64,000 nucleotides of DNA from an uncultured Prevotellaceae bacterium (GCA_902764705.1 CACWWZ010000017.1:24499-88498), one strand, 5' to 3'; shown: positions 6,560-16,082, counted from the first letter of the stretch. The notes: generated by a model from the letters alone, not told the origin. A program made the numbers and translations.

Positions 6560-9247
6560 ATGAAGAAATTATTTTTGACGATGATGGCACTTGTTGCCGT
6601 ATTGGCTGTGAAGGCTCAGAAAACACTGGTAGTAGCCCAAGACGGTACAGGCGATTATTCCACCATTCAGGCTGCTGTCGATGCAGTGTCTGAAGGCGAG
6701 GAGGCAACAATCTGGGTTAAGGCTGGAACGTATACTGAACTGGTGAAAATTGGTACGCGCCAGAAACAGTCTACCAAGAAAATTTCGCTGATAGGCGAGG
6801 GAATGACTCAGACCGTAATTACCGAATCCAAGGGTAAGAACAATATTGGCAGCGGAAAGGACGTGCGTGACTATGCCACACTAGCAATCTTTGCAGACGA
6901 CTTCTATGCCCAGGATTTATGTATTCAGAATACGGGAGGTTCTGCTGCTGGTCAGGCATTGGCTCTCTTCGTCAGCGGTGATCGTCAGACCTTCTACCAT
7001 TGTCGGGTGGCAGGCTATCAGGATACTCATCGCTCTAAGAAAGATACGCGAAGTTATTATAAGGAGTGCGTTATCGAGGGACGTACCGACTTCATCTATG
7101 CTGGCGGCACGTGCTGGTTCGATCGTTGCACGCTCCATTGTGTGGGTGGCGGTTATATCACGGCTCCAGAAGACCTGACTGTCTATACGACTGCTGAGGA
7201 TGGCACGAAGATTTGGCTGGGCTTTTTCTTCAATAATTGCGAAGTGACCAAGGCTAGTGGCGTTTCCGACAAGAGCGTTGCGTTAGGGCGTTGTTGGGGA
7301 GCTGAGAAATGTGGCAGTATGTTCCTGAACTGTCAGCTGAATAATATCATCAAGGCCAGTGGTTGGGAGACGATGGGTGGCAATGACGGAACTAAGTCGT
7401 ATTTTGCAGAATATAAGAGTAAAAATGGAGACGCATTGGCTGACGTCTCTCAACGCATCAGTTGGAGTCATCAGCTGACGGATGGCGACTACGAGAAAGT
7501 GAATACCTGGGCAAAGGTGGATGCTGCCTATCGTGCCATCAAGACCTCGGCAGTAGCTTACGATCCGGAGGCTATCATTGCCAGTCATCAACAACAGACG
7601 GGGACTGACGATTATGCACCCTTGGAGAATAAGTTGCTGGCTTTCCCAACGGCTCGCGGTTTTGGCAAGTTCGTTTCCGGCGGTAGGGGCTGTAAGGTGG
7701 TCGAGGTGACCAATCTCGACGATGATCCAGCTAACCCCTCTGAGGGCTCACTGCGATGGGCGCTCACCGTTGCAGGCAAGGAGAATGCCACCATCGTCTT
7801 CCGTGTCAGTGGTATCATCAAGTTAGGTGTCAACGCCCAGAAGAAACGTGAGTTGCGTGCAAGTCTGAAGAATGTCACTATTGCCGGACAGACGGCCCCT
7901 GGCGATGGAATCCTCATTCGTGGCGGCAAGGTGAACTTGGGCGGTTCGAATAATGTCATCATCCGTAACCTGCGTTTCCGTGTGGGTGAAATTGATGAGG
8001 CTGACCTGGCTAAACCTACTGACAGCCGCTTCATTGCTGGTGCTGGCTTGGGCATTGAGAATGCCAAGAATTTCATCATCGACCATTGTTGTTTTGGCTG
8101 GAGCGGTGAGGAGAATATGACCATCTACGACAATCATTTTACCACAGTCCAGTGGTGCATCATTCACGAAGGTCTCTACGATGCAGGTCACCAGAAAGGC
8201 AGTCGCAGCTATGGCAATCAATGGGGAGGCTCGCCAGCAACCTATCATCATAACCTGTTGGCTCACAACTACAACCGCAGCTCACGTCTGAATGGGGCCA
8301 GCAGTACTACGGAAGATCGTAATGTCTTCATGGAGTATATGAACAACGTGAACTATAACTGGGGCAAGAAGAACTCTTGTTATGGTGGCGAGAACGAGGC
8401 CGGCACTTACAGCTCGCATGAGTGCAACTTCGTGGGCAACTACTACAAGCCTGGTCCATCGACGCCCAATAACAGTTATTTCATGGAACTGTCAGGTGCC
8501 CGTAGTGGTAAAACGCTTAATCCGAATCCCTCTCGCTGGTACTTTGCTGACAACGTTATGGAGGGTAATAGCAATGCAACCAATGACAACTGGAGCGCCA
8601 TACATAACAATACCACCTATACGGTGGCGGGCATGAAGTCGGAAACTTTGGTTTATCCCTCCTCGGAGGTCACGCGTCTGGATAAATGTAAGTTTGAAGA
8701 CTACGACCTCTATCGTACCCCTACAGAAAGTCCTGAAGAGGCTTACGAGCATGTGTTGGCAAAGGCAGGAACTATTCGTCGTGACGTGACGGAGCAGCGT
8801 ATTGTGGACGAGGTGCGCAACAAACAGGCGCTGTATAAAGGTACAACGCTCAAAAAGGCAGGCTTTATCGATTCTCCTGAAGATGCTGAGGGCTGGCCGA
8901 CCTATGATGTCGGATTACCTGTTGTCGATAATGACCATGACGGTATGGCAGACGACTGGGAAGTGGCAAATGGCTTCAATCCTGCCGATCCGGAGGATGG
9001 CAAACTGGTTGTCTCAACTGAGGGCTACACGGCGCTGGAAGTCTATCTGAACAGTCTGATGGGTGAGCATGTTGCCATTACGCCTACTGCCATTAGAACG
9101 GTGTGTTCCACAGCCTCGGATGTAGTCCGCCGTCAGTTCTTTACGTCCGACGGTCGTCTGGTGAGTCGCTTGCACCACGGAGTGAACATCGTCCGGGAAC
9201 TGCTGGCCGATGGCACGACAAGAATCACAAAGGTCGTGGCTAAATAA
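6560..9247 (+). CDS. Secreted pectin methylesterase (CE8) fused to pectate lyase (PL1)
   Basis: 895 residues from the ATG at 6560, which gives a signal peptide (KKLFLTMMALVAVLAVKAQ); an in-frame ATG at 6488 lies before the -7 box TACCTTTG (6519-6526) and is rejected. Residues about 22-330 are a CE8 pectinesterase: GTGDYSTIQAAVDAV, GYQDTH and GRTDFIYAGG (the two catalytic Asp) and LGRCWG. Residues about 360-770 are a PL1 pectate lyase: FPTARGFGKF, GQTAPGDGILIRGG, DHCCFGWSGEENM. A calcium-binding type motif DNDHDGMADDWE sits near 791. The protein should de-esterify and then cleave homogalacturonan. The C-terminus is a diverged version of the shared secretion motif. The CotH gene follows after 24 bp. 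Confidence 0.93.
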   Translation: MKKLFLTMMALVAVLAVKAQKTLVVAQDGTGDYSTIQAAVDAVSEGEEATIWVKAGTYTELVKIGTRQKQSTKKISLIGEGMTQTVITESKGKNNIGSGKDVRDYATLAIFADDFYAQDLCIQNTGGSAAGQALALFVSGDRQTFYHCRVAGYQDTHRSKKDTRSYYKECVIEGRTDFIYAGGTCWFDRCTLHCVGGGYITAPEDLTVYTTAEDGTKIWLGFFFNNCEVTKASGVSDKSVALGRCWGAEKCGSMFLNCQLNNIIKASGWETMGGNDGTKSYFAEYKSKNGDALADVSQRISWSHQLTDGDYEKVNTWAKVDAAYRAIKTSAVAYDPEAIIASHQQQTGTDDYAPLENKLLAFPTARGFGKFVSGGRGCKVVEVTNLDDDPANPSEGSLRWALTVAGKENATIVFRVSGIIKLGVNAQKKRELRASLKNVTIAGQTAPGDGILIRGGKVNLGGSNNVIIRNLRFRVGEIDEADLAKPTDSRFIAGAGLGIENAKNFIIDHCCFGWSGEENMTIYDNHFTTVQWCIIHEGLYDAGHQKGSRSYGNQWGGSPATYHHNLLAHNYNRSSRLNGASSTTEDRNVFMEYMNNVNYNWGKKNSCYGGENEAGTYSSHECNFVGNYYKPGPSTPNNSYFMELSGARSGKTLNPNPSRWYFADNVMEGNSNATNDNWSAIHNNTTYTVAGMKSETLVYPSSEVTRLDKCKFEDYDLYRTPTESPEEAYEHVLAKAGTIRRDVTEQRIVDEVRNKQALYKGTTLKKAGFIDSPEDAEGWPTYDVGLPVVDNDHDGMADDWEVANGFNPADPEDGKLVVSTEGYTALEVYLNSLMGEHVAITPTAIRTVCSTASDVVRRQFFTSDGRLVSRLHHGVNIVRELLADGTTRITKVVAK

Positions 9248-9271
9248 TACACGACGAAAAGAATTATCAAC

Positions 9272-12031
9272 ATGAAATACTGGCTAACTTTACTATTGAT
9301 TACTGTTTCTGGTCTCTCAGTCCACGCTGAGGAGATTGTCGATGTCACCTCGAGGTTCACATACTGTTGGGGCAGCTCGGAAAGTTTTACCCGTAATGCT
9401 GACGGTAGTATCACATATCACGGAAAGCAATGGGGCGGACTAGCGGCTTGGATAGGTGACGAGGACTGGACGGAATATAGCCAGCTGGTGTTCGAACTGG
9501 CTGAGCCTTCGCCTTGTGCTGTGCAGCCCTTGGTGTTGTATCCTGACGGTGTGGACAATGATCATCATTACATGGAGGCAGGCACGACGAAAGCCTTTGT
9601 CGAACTGTCGGAAAACAAACGGCAGCATGTCACACAGGTGGCTTTTCAGACCAGTAAGGCGGTAACGGTTGTCATCACGCGCATCTATCTGGTCAAAGCA
9701 CCTTTACAGGACTATGGCGAACAGAAGGGCCAGTTGCGCATCAATGAGTTGATGCAGTCGAATATTGACTGTATCATGGACGACCTGAACGACTTTCCCG
9801 ATTCGTGGGTAGAGTTGTATAACAGTGGGCCGACTCCCGTTAATTTGAGACGTTACAAGCTGGGCCTGACTAACGATGTCAATACTGCTTGGCAATTGCC
9901 TCTGCAGGTGCTGGAGGCTGGGCAGTTTATTATCGTCTGTTGCGATAAGGAGGGTCAAAAGTTACATACCAATTACCGTTTAGACTCTGGAAAGGGTGGC
10001 TCTGTATATCTGTTTTTCGATGGCGAGGTGGACGACAAGTGTGAGAATATTGAAAAGCAACCTGCTCCCAACATTTCGCTGGGTTACAAGAGTGAGACGG
10101 ACCTTACGTGGGGCTACCAGTATCAGCCCACGCCAGGAGCAGCTAACTGCGGTACGCTCTGTGCAAAAAAGAATTTCTTGGGCGAGCCAGTGTTCAGCGA
10201 GAAGGGTAGGGTTTTGACAAATGGTGCAACGCTACAGCTGCAGTTGTCACTGCCAACTGGTTCACCTGAGGGTGCCGTTGTGCGCTATACACTTGATGGC
10301 AGTGAACCTACGGCCGGCAGTCCCGCCTATACGTCGCCCATTACCATCAATAAGACTGCGACGGTGAGGGCTAAGGCTTTCTGTGACGGATATTTGTCGG
10401 CTCGCAGTGCCACACAGTCGTACATCTTCCTGGGACGTGACATGACGTTGCCTGTCATCTCGCTGGTGATGGATCAGCGATACTGGGACGACCCACAGCT
10501 GGGAATCATTTCGAACAACTCATCTGAGAAACGTGTTGACTGGCGGCGTCCTGTTAACATCGAGTACTTTGAATCACCCAACAGCGACAGCAAACTTAAT
10601 CAGTTAGGGGAGACCCGCGTTCAGGGTGGCGCTTCACGAGGTGCCAAACTGAAGTCGCTGGCTGTATATGCCCATAAACGCTTTGGTGAGAAACGCCTAT
10701 CCTATGAGTTCTTCCCCGACCAGCGTCCTGGCGATACGGAATTCAAATCGCTGGTGTTGCGTAATGCGGGTAACGATTTTGACTATCTCTTGATGCGCGA
10801 TGCTGTTATTCAGCGCACAATGGCCCAGCATGTAGATCTGGACTGGCAGGCCTGGCGTCCGGCTATAATATTTGAGAATGGAGTGTATAAGGGAATTCTC
10901 AATATTCGTGAACGTTCTAATGAGGATAATGTCTATACCCACTACAACAAGCTGGAGGATATTGACATGATAGAGAATTGGTATGACTTGAAAGAGGGCG
11001 ACTGGGAGAACTACAACCGTTTCAAGGCTTTTTATATGGAGACAGGGCATACCATGGCCGAGTATGAACAATGGATGGACTGCACGGAGTTTGCCAACCT
11101 GATGATTATGAACCTCTATTTTAGTAATCGTGACTTTCCTGGTAACAATATCGTTCTTTGGCGACCACGTACAGCAGATGGTCGTTGGCGTTTTATAGCC
11201 AAGGATACGGATTTTGGTCTGGGACTCTATGGACATCCCTCTAATTACAATACCGTTGCCTGGATTAACGACCATAATTATGACTCGTCAGCAAACTGGG
11301 CTAATGGCGAGAATGAGACGATGCTATTCCGTCATCTGATGGACGATGCTGGTTTCCGTCAGTTGTTCCTCGAACGAGCTGCCGTGTATATGGGAGACTT
11401 CCTGAACGAACGTGGCACCAGAGCCGTCTGGGATCCGATGGTGGAAATGATCAAGCAGGAGTTCCCCTATCATAAGAAGGCTGTCAATGGTTGGATTAAC
11501 TACGACAATGAATTGAAGAACGCTCGCCAGTGGGTGGCAGAGCGTACCGCCTATTTTTATCAGCAATTGGCAGATTTTTATCATTGCGGCACGCCCACTA
11601 TCCTGACTGTTAACAAGGAAGTGCCTTCTGATAAATTGGCGGATGTCACCATCAGTTTGAATGGTGTTTCCTTGAGTCGGTCAGTCTTTGATGGTAAGTT
11701 TTACGCTGGTAGTGAGGTGGTGCTGCGCGCACAGGGTGGTGCACAGCCCGTGAAAGGCTGGCAGATGGTCCAGACGAACTACGACGGTTCGACGACGGAG
11801 AAAATAATCGATGGTGAACAGCACACTTTCACGATGCCTTCGTGTAGGTCGCTCATCGTGAATGCTTTGTTCGAAACTTCGGGCGTGCGTACAATCATGG
11901 CTTCCGCCCCCTCATCCGATGATGCTTGGTACACCCTCGACGGGCGCCGTCTAAACGGCCGTCCGCAACAACCGGGCCTTTACATCAATGGTGGTCGGAA
12001 AGTGGTCGTCTCTAAACTCTCAACTTTATAA
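9272..12031 (+). CDS. Secreted CotH-family protein with lamin-tail and chitobiase-like domains
   Basis: 919 residues: signal peptide (1-19); a beta-rich domain that may bind carbohydrate (about 20-150); a lamin-tail domain (about 154-300, LRINELMQSN and DSWVELYNSG); a chitobiase/hexosaminidase C-terminal-type domain (about 332-386, VVRYTLDGSEPT); a CotH kinase-like domain (about 390-770, LLMRDAVIQRTMAQHV, GVYKGILNIRERSNEDNV, IAKDTDFGLGLYGHP); a small beta domain and the C-terminal motif YTLDGRRL ... GLYINGG. CotH relatives are atypical secreted kinases; the substrate here is unknown. It lies 24 bp after the pectinase gene, probably in one operon. Its stop overlaps the end of mnmA on the other strand by 6 bp. 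Confidence 0.85.
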   Translation: MKYWLTLLLITVSGLSVHAEEIVDVTSRFTYCWGSSESFTRNADGSITYHGKQWGGLAAWIGDEDWTEYSQLVFELAEPSPCAVQPLVLYPDGVDNDHHYMEAGTTKAFVELSENKRQHVTQVAFQTSKAVTVVITRIYLVKAPLQDYGEQKGQLRINELMQSNIDCIMDDLNDFPDSWVELYNSGPTPVNLRRYKLGLTNDVNTAWQLPLQVLEAGQFIIVCCDKEGQKLHTNYRLDSGKGGSVYLFFDGEVDDKCENIEKQPAPNISLGYKSETDLTWGYQYQPTPGAANCGTLCAKKNFLGEPVFSEKGRVLTNGATLQLQLSLPTGSPEGAVVRYTLDGSEPTAGSPAYTSPITINKTATVRAKAFCDGYLSARSATQSYIFLGRDMTLPVISLVMDQRYWDDPQLGIISNNSSEKRVDWRRPVNIEYFESPNSDSKLNQLGETRVQGGASRGAKLKSLAVYAHKRFGEKRLSYEFFPDQRPGDTEFKSLVLRNAGNDFDYLLMRDAVIQRTMAQHVDLDWQAWRPAIIFENGVYKGILNIRERSNEDNVYTHYNKLEDIDMIENWYDLKEGDWENYNRFKAFYMETGHTMAEYEQWMDCTEFANLMIMNLYFSNRDFPGNNIVLWRPRTADGRWRFIAKDTDFGLGLYGHPSNYNTVAWINDHNYDSSANWANGENETMLFRHLMDDAGFRQLFLERAAVYMGDFLNERGTRAVWDPMVEMIKQEFPYHKKAVNGWINYDNELKNARQWVAERTAYFYQQLADFYHCGTPTILTVNKEVPSDKLADVTISLNGVSLSRSVFDGKFYAGSEVVLRAQGGAQPVKGWQMVQTNYDGSTTEKIIDGEQHTFTMPSCRSLIVNALFETSGVRTIMASAPSSDDAWYTLDGRRLNGRPQQPGLYINGGRKVVVSKLSTL

Positions 12032-13093
12032 GGTGATTTCGCCACTGCCGTAACATCGGTGGTAGCGATTGTCGTAGATTATACAGAACTGTCCTGGGGC
12101 AACGCCATGTATGGGTGCTGCGGCATGCACCATGTATCTGCCGTCACCCATTGCTTCCAGTCGTGCTGGCAGGTACTCCGGGGTATGACGTATCTTCAAT
12201 GTAATATCCGTTGGCGGCAATTGGCCGTTGATGCTATGGAAGTCGCGGATGGGGAAATCTTGCTTGTAGGCCGTCTCAGGGTCGTAGCCATGCGACACGT
12301 AGATGATATTCTGCTCCGTGTCTTTCTTGATGACGAACCAAGGGCCGCCACCCAGTCCCATCCCCTTACGCTGTCCGATGGTGTGGAACCAATGGCCTTT
12401 GTGTTGCCCGATCTTCTTGCCAGTCTCCAGTTCTATCACATCGCCCGGTAACTCGCCTAAGTAGCGACGGATATAGTCGTTATAGTTGATCTTCCCCAAG
12501 AAACAGATGCCCTGTGAGTCGCGACGGTGAGCGGGTGCCAGGTGTTCGCGCTCGGCAATCTCGCGTACCTCTTCTTTCATCATGTGACCAATAGGGAACA
12601 TCGCTTTCTCCAATTGCCAGTCGTAAATCTGTGCCAGAAAGTCTGTTTGGTCCTTTACGGGGTCAGGGCTGGTGCAGAGCCATTTGAGTGTTTCCTCATA
12701 TTCTGTTGTGGCATAGTGTCCTGTGGCTATCAGGTCGTAGTCCTTGCCTTGTTTCTCGTGGAAGGCACCGAACTTAATCAGTCGGTTGCACATCACGTCA
12801 GGGTTCGGCGTCAGTCCCGCGCGAACCTTATCCATCGTGTATTTCGTCACCTGGTCCCAGTATTCCTTATGGCAGTCTACGACCTCCAGCTTGCAACCAT
12901 ACTTGTGGCTGACGGCTGTGGCCATCTCCAGGTCTTCCTCGCTCGAGCAGTCCCACTCCTCCTCTTCCTCAGGACCAATCTTGATGTAGAAACAGTCGGG
13001 TTGCAACCCCTGGTGCACCAGTTCGTAGAGCACCACACTGGAGTCTACACCCCCTGAGAGTAATACTGCAATCTTCTTATCTTTCAAATCCAT
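12026..13093 (-). CDS. mnmA: tRNA-specific 2-thiouridylase MnmA
   Basis: 355 residues. It thiolates U34 of tRNA Lys, Glu and Gln. The PP-loop SGGVDSS at the N-terminus binds ATP. NPDVMCN carries the first catalytic Cys and GICFLGK the second; the tRNA-binding GHWFHTIGQRKGMGLGGG follows. The ATG at 13093 is chosen over one at 13150 because the PP-loop then lies at the usual place and because the -7 box (CAAAGATA on the plus strand, 13098-13105) is only 4 bp upstream. That spacing implies a leaderless message. It converges on the CotH gene. Confidence 0.95.
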   Translation of the reverse strand: MDLKDKKIAVLLSGGVDSSVVLYELVHQGLQPDCFYIKIGPEEEEEWDCSSEEDLEMATAVSHKYGCKLEVVDCHKEYWDQVTKYTMDKVRAGLTPNPDVMCNRLIKFGAFHEKQGKDYDLIATGHYATTEYEETLKWLCTSPDPVKDQTDFLAQIYDWQLEKAMFPIGHMMKEEVREIAEREHLAPAHRRDSQGICFLGKINYNDYIRRYLGELPGDVIELETGKKIGQHKGHWFHTIGQRKGMGLGGGPWFVIKKDTEQNIIYVSHGYDPETAYKQDFPIRDFHSINGQLPPTDITLKIRHTPEYLPARLEAMGDGRYMVHAAAPIHGVAPGQFCIIYDNRYHRCYGSGEITL

Positions 13094-13097
13094 GTTG

Positions 13098-13105
13098 CAA
13101 AGATA
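13098..13105 (-). promoter_or_regulatory. -7 box TATCTTTG of mnmA
   Basis: On the minus strand TATCTTTG is followed by CAAC and then the mnmA ATG. Transcription would start at or inside the start codon. Confidence 0.5.
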
Positions 13106-13212
13106 GTGCAAAATTTCGATTAAGCGAAGGAAATGAGAATATATTTTCATTTCTGAGCGTGAGAAAGTTGATTAAATCGAGCGAAAAACCCCAAAAAATC
13201 GACTTTTTTTTC

Positions 13213-13220
13213 TATCTTTG
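13213..13220 (+). promoter_or_regulatory. -7 box TATCTTTG of the ECF sigma operon
   Basis: TATCTTTG followed by CA, 51 bp upstream of the ATG at 13272. No TTTG is found at the -33 position, which would fit an alternative or activator-assisted promoter. Confidence 0.5.
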
Positions 13221-13271
13221 CAATATCTAAGGAATTTTGCTCGTATATATAGATAGAAGACCATTCATAAA

Positions 13272-13832
13272 ATGACAACGATTACTGACATAGACCTTTT
13301 ACAGGGGCTGCGGAAACAAAGCCCCAAAGCCCAGAGAAAGGCGCTCGAACGCTACGGCAACGAGGTCTTCGCACAGGTGACGAGGATGTTGCCAGCGACG
13401 GAGGATGCCGAGGAGGTGTATCAGGACGTGTTTGTGAAGGTCTTTAAGAACATCGAAAAGTACGACGCCGAGAAGTCATCGCTCCGAACATGGATTTCAC
13501 GCATAGCCTACAACGAAGCCATTACGTGGCTCAGGCACAAACGCCAGGCGGTGATATACTTCGAGGACCGCGAGGGTAGGGCCGAACAGCTGTCGGACGC
13601 GGAAGTGGAAGAGACACTGGGTCACCCGAACAGCGAGACCGTACAGCTGATACGTGCAGCGTTGAAACACCTGCCACCCGAAGAACGAGCCATCATCACG
13701 ATGTTCTACTACGAAGAAATGAGCTTAAAAGAGATTGCTTATGTGACGGAGTCTATTCCAACAACGGTAGCCTCGAAGCTCAGTCGAACGAGAAAGAAAA
13801 TATGTAAAATCATCAAAATGTTGCAATCATGA
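13272..13832 (+). CDS. ECF-type RNA polymerase sigma factor
   Basis: 186 residues, typical for the group. Region 2 (about 20-95) holds EDAEEVYQDVFVKVFKNIEKY and SLRTWISRIAYNEAITWLRHK; region 4 (about 120-180) holds LPPEERAIITMFYYEEMSLKEIA and a helix-turn-helix (VTESIPTTVASKLSRTRKKI). It directs RNA polymerase to a small set of promoters. The stop overlaps the next start (ATGA at 13829), so it is coupled to a membrane protein in the position where an anti-sigma factor is usual. Confidence 0.92.
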   Translation: MTTITDIDLLQGLRKQSPKAQRKALERYGNEVFAQVTRMLPATEDAEEVYQDVFVKVFKNIEKYDAEKSSLRTWISRIAYNEAITWLRHKRQAVIYFEDREGRAEQLSDAEVEETLGHPNSETVQLIRAALKHLPPEERAIITMFYYEEMSLKEIAYVTESIPTTVASKLSRTRKKICKIIKMLQS

Positions 13833-14524
13833 CAGAGGAGAAAATCAATGCACTCAGACAAGCGGACACAAACCTGCGCGACGCCTTGAAGATGGACGAA
13901 GCGGAACTGCCGCAGATGCCTGTCGACCTCAACGAGCGACTGATGCAGCGCATGGCCACTCAGAAGGAGAAGAAGCCGCGTCGCATCGTGTGGCCCTGGA
14001 TTGCTGCCGCTTGTGTGGCTGGCGTCATGATGATCTGGCTGACGCCACCCAAGGAAGAAGCCTCACCCCTAACCCCTCTCCAAGAGGCGAGGGGAACTCA
14101 GGAGAAGGAAGTGGTAATGCCCAAGGTAGAAAAAGAGGTTGAGCAAAAGATTGCTAAGGTGGAAACGGAAGCCACAGCTCCAATGTCCACTCCTGTCAAG
14201 AGCAGGAAACCCCAAGTTAAAACCACTGTCGTAAAACGCGACGCAGCTCCCTTGGCACAAGAGACGAAAGCTGAGGAGCCTGCTGCTGCACCCGTCGTTG
14301 ACGAAGTTCACAAGGACCTGGCAGTTGCCGAGACTGCAAAACCTCAGGAAAAGATGGTCACCATGACTGAGCGTGACATTCCCATCACTCGTCCTGAAAA
14401 CTACAAATACACTCCTGAGGAGCTCGCCCTGATGAAGAAACAGGCCAACGAAGCCTATCTGAAATGGGCGCAACTGGAACTCGAGATCGCAAAACATAAT
14501 TTAGAGCAAACAGCCCAGAAATAA
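13829..14524 (+). CDS. Single-pass membrane protein, probable anti-sigma partner
   Basis: 231 residues with one transmembrane helix (about 51-69, IVWPWIAAACVAGVMMIWL). The N-terminal 50 residues would be cytoplasmic and the Lys/Glu/Ala/Pro-rich rest periplasmic. No zinc HxxxCxxC anti-sigma motif is visible, so the anti-sigma role is inferred only from the ATGA overlap with the sigma gene and the topology. A short GC-rich inverted repeat at 14064-14097 lies in the frame just after the helix and encodes SPLTPLQEARGT; its first 11 bases match the 68-bp element at 17119. The C-terminal helix (about 195-228) looks like a coiled coil. Confidence 0.65.
   Translation: MTEEKINALRQADTNLRDALKMDEAELPQMPVDLNERLMQRMATQKEKKPRRIVWPWIAAACVAGVMMIWLTPPKEEASPLTPLQEARGTQEKEVVMPKVEKEVEQKIAKVETEATAPMSTPVKSRKPQVKTTVVKRDAAPLAQETKAEEPAAAPVVDEVHKDLAVAETAKPQEKMVTMTERDIPITRPENYKYTPEELALMKKQANEAYLKWAQLELEIAKHNLEQTAQK
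14064..14097. repeat. Short GC-rich palindromic repeat inside the anti-sigma-like gene
   Basis: Two 7-bp units (CACCCCT, AACCCCT) followed by an inverted repeat CCCCTC ... GAGGGG. The string AACCCCTCTCC (14071-14081) is identical to the left end of the 68-bp element at 17119, so this may be a reduced copy lodged in a reading frame. Confidence 0.6.
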
Positions 14525-14528
14525 AATA

Positions 14529-14560
14529 TAAAAATGTAATAATGTAAAAATTAAAAAATT
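14529..14560. repeat. Four-unit 8-bp tandem repeat, unit near TAAAAATG
   Basis: Four successive 8-bp AT-rich units between the anti-sigma-like gene and the next ATG (14570). It belongs with the other short-period tracts of the window but its word is unique here. Confidence 0.5.
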
Positions 14561-14569
14561 AAACGCCAT

Positions 14570-15994
14570 ATGAAACGAATATTCACCATGCTGCTCATTG
14601 CTTGCAGCGCCATTATAACCGTCAGTGCCGAATCTACGGCTACCCCGCAGAAGAAGGCAAAGAGTGTCATCCAAAGCCTGGAAGGTATCATCGCATTTCA
14701 TGCTAAGGAGGGTAGCCAGACACTATCCGTCACCAAGAATCCTGAAACAGGTCTTATTGAGTCAAGCGAACGCATCGCACCTTTCACCTGTGAGAAAGAA
14801 GACCTGTGGACCATACCCATCGGTTTCAGCGATGATGAGCCTTTGTCGTATCAGTACATGCACCTGCTGCCAGGCAACGCAGAACTATTCAACCTGAAGG
14901 TGGTGACTAACAACGGAAAGAAGAGCAAGGATGTACGTATTCGTACCAATACTAAGCAGGAGATGTGGTTCATGTGCTGCAAGAACCCTGACAACCCCCA
15001 GTTACGCGATGCATACGCCATCGTGTGGGAAGAAACCAAGGATAAAAGGGTCACGGGCACCGTCTTTATGATTACCTCGCTACGCCCAGACATGTACGAA
15101 AAAAACATGTCGAGCGCAGGCCTCTTGAGCGACAATAAGAACACATTCATCATCGACGGCCGCGTGGGCTATGATCTGAACGACTCTCTCTACGTGGTCT
15201 ATATGGCCGACTCAGCCGAGGAATTGAACAATGTGAAAGACAGTGACTTCGTGGCTACGATGCCTGTGGTGAACAAACGCTTCAGTTTCAGTGTGCAGCT
15301 CGACAAGCCTAAGGTGGGCCGCATTCGCACCGTCATGCCCGATGGTTCGCTTTGCCAGCTGTGGACAAACCTCGACTTCGTGCCTGGAGAGACCTATCGT
15401 ATCACCACACATAACGGCTACTACGACGAGGATCGCGACTACGAGCAGCGTGTAGGCCGCTACTCTGGAAAAAGCCTGCTGAACGACCTGCAGCGCCGAG
15501 GTATTGACGACCAGACGGTACAGGTAACAGACCAAGTTCCCGAGGAATTCAGGACTGTCGAAACTGCTCCGAGTAAGCCTTGGCGACAGACTCTCCAGAA
15601 AAACCAGCTGGCACAACTTCAAATGAAGGCTGAACTGGTGAAGATGGACATGGAAGCCATTAAGCTCAAATACCAAACGATTGGTGAAATCATGAGCGGG
15701 TTCAGAAGTTATGACAGAATCATGTTACTCTTTGACCAGATATTAGAGAAAAACAAGGAACTGGACAAGAAATATCAGGAAGTTATCAAACTGGCAAAGA
15801 AACTGAATGTTCCGTCCGAAGAAATGCCTGGCCTTTACAAGGAAATTCTGGAGTTCTATACCGAGCAGAACAAGGCCTTGAATGAAGTCTTCAAGGATTC
15901 CATCACCCATGGCAAATCCACCCGCAAGCTTCAAGAATACGTTGCGAAGCAAACGGAGAAGTACATCAATGAGATGCAGAAATCTCTTCAGTAA
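14570..15994 (+). CDS. Secreted protein with DUF4369-like and coiled-coil regions
   Basis: 474 residues with a signal peptide (KRIFTMLLIACSAIITVSA). The middle part (about 195-290, FIIDGRVGYDLNDSLYVVYM ... GRIRTVMPDGSL) resembles the DUF4369 beta domain seen at the N-terminus of Bacteroidota thioredoxin-like lipoproteins, but no thioredoxin CxxC follows. Residues about 340-474 are Lys/Glu/Leu-rich and predicted coiled coil. Function unknown. It follows the sigma/membrane pair by 45 bp and ends at a strong terminator, so it is likely the third gene of that operon and perhaps an envelope target or sensor of it. Confidence 0.65.
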   Translation: MKRIFTMLLIACSAIITVSAESTATPQKKAKSVIQSLEGIIAFHAKEGSQTLSVTKNPETGLIESSERIAPFTCEKEDLWTIPIGFSDDEPLSYQYMHLLPGNAELFNLKVVTNNGKKSKDVRIRTNTKQEMWFMCCKNPDNPQLRDAYAIVWEETKDKRVTGTVFMITSLRPDMYEKNMSSAGLLSDNKNTFIIDGRVGYDLNDSLYVVYMADSAEELNNVKDSDFVATMPVVNKRFSFSVQLDKPKVGRIRTVMPDGSLCQLWTNLDFVPGETYRITTHNGYYDEDRDYEQRVGRYSGKSLLNDLQRRGIDDQTVQVTDQVPEEFRTVETAPSKPWRQTLQKNQLAQLQMKAELVKMDMEAIKLKYQTIGEIMSGFRSYDRIMLLFDQILEKNKELDKKYQEVIKLAKKLNVPSEEMPGLYKEILEFYTEQNKALNEVFKDSITHGKSTRKLQEYVAKQTEKYINEMQKSLQ

Positions 15995-16001
15995 CAATAC
16001 G

Positions 16002-16027
16002 AAAAGCCACCTTCGGGTGGCTTTTTT
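16002..16027 (+). terminator. Rho-independent terminator
   Basis: AAAAGCCACC, loop TTCG, GGTGGCTTTT and a T run. A UUCG-type tetraloop on a perfect 10-bp stem. Confidence 0.92.
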
Positions 16028-16082
16028 AATGGTTTCCTCTATTTTCACTACTCCAAAATTTTGTGCTTTACTCGTTTTTCAC

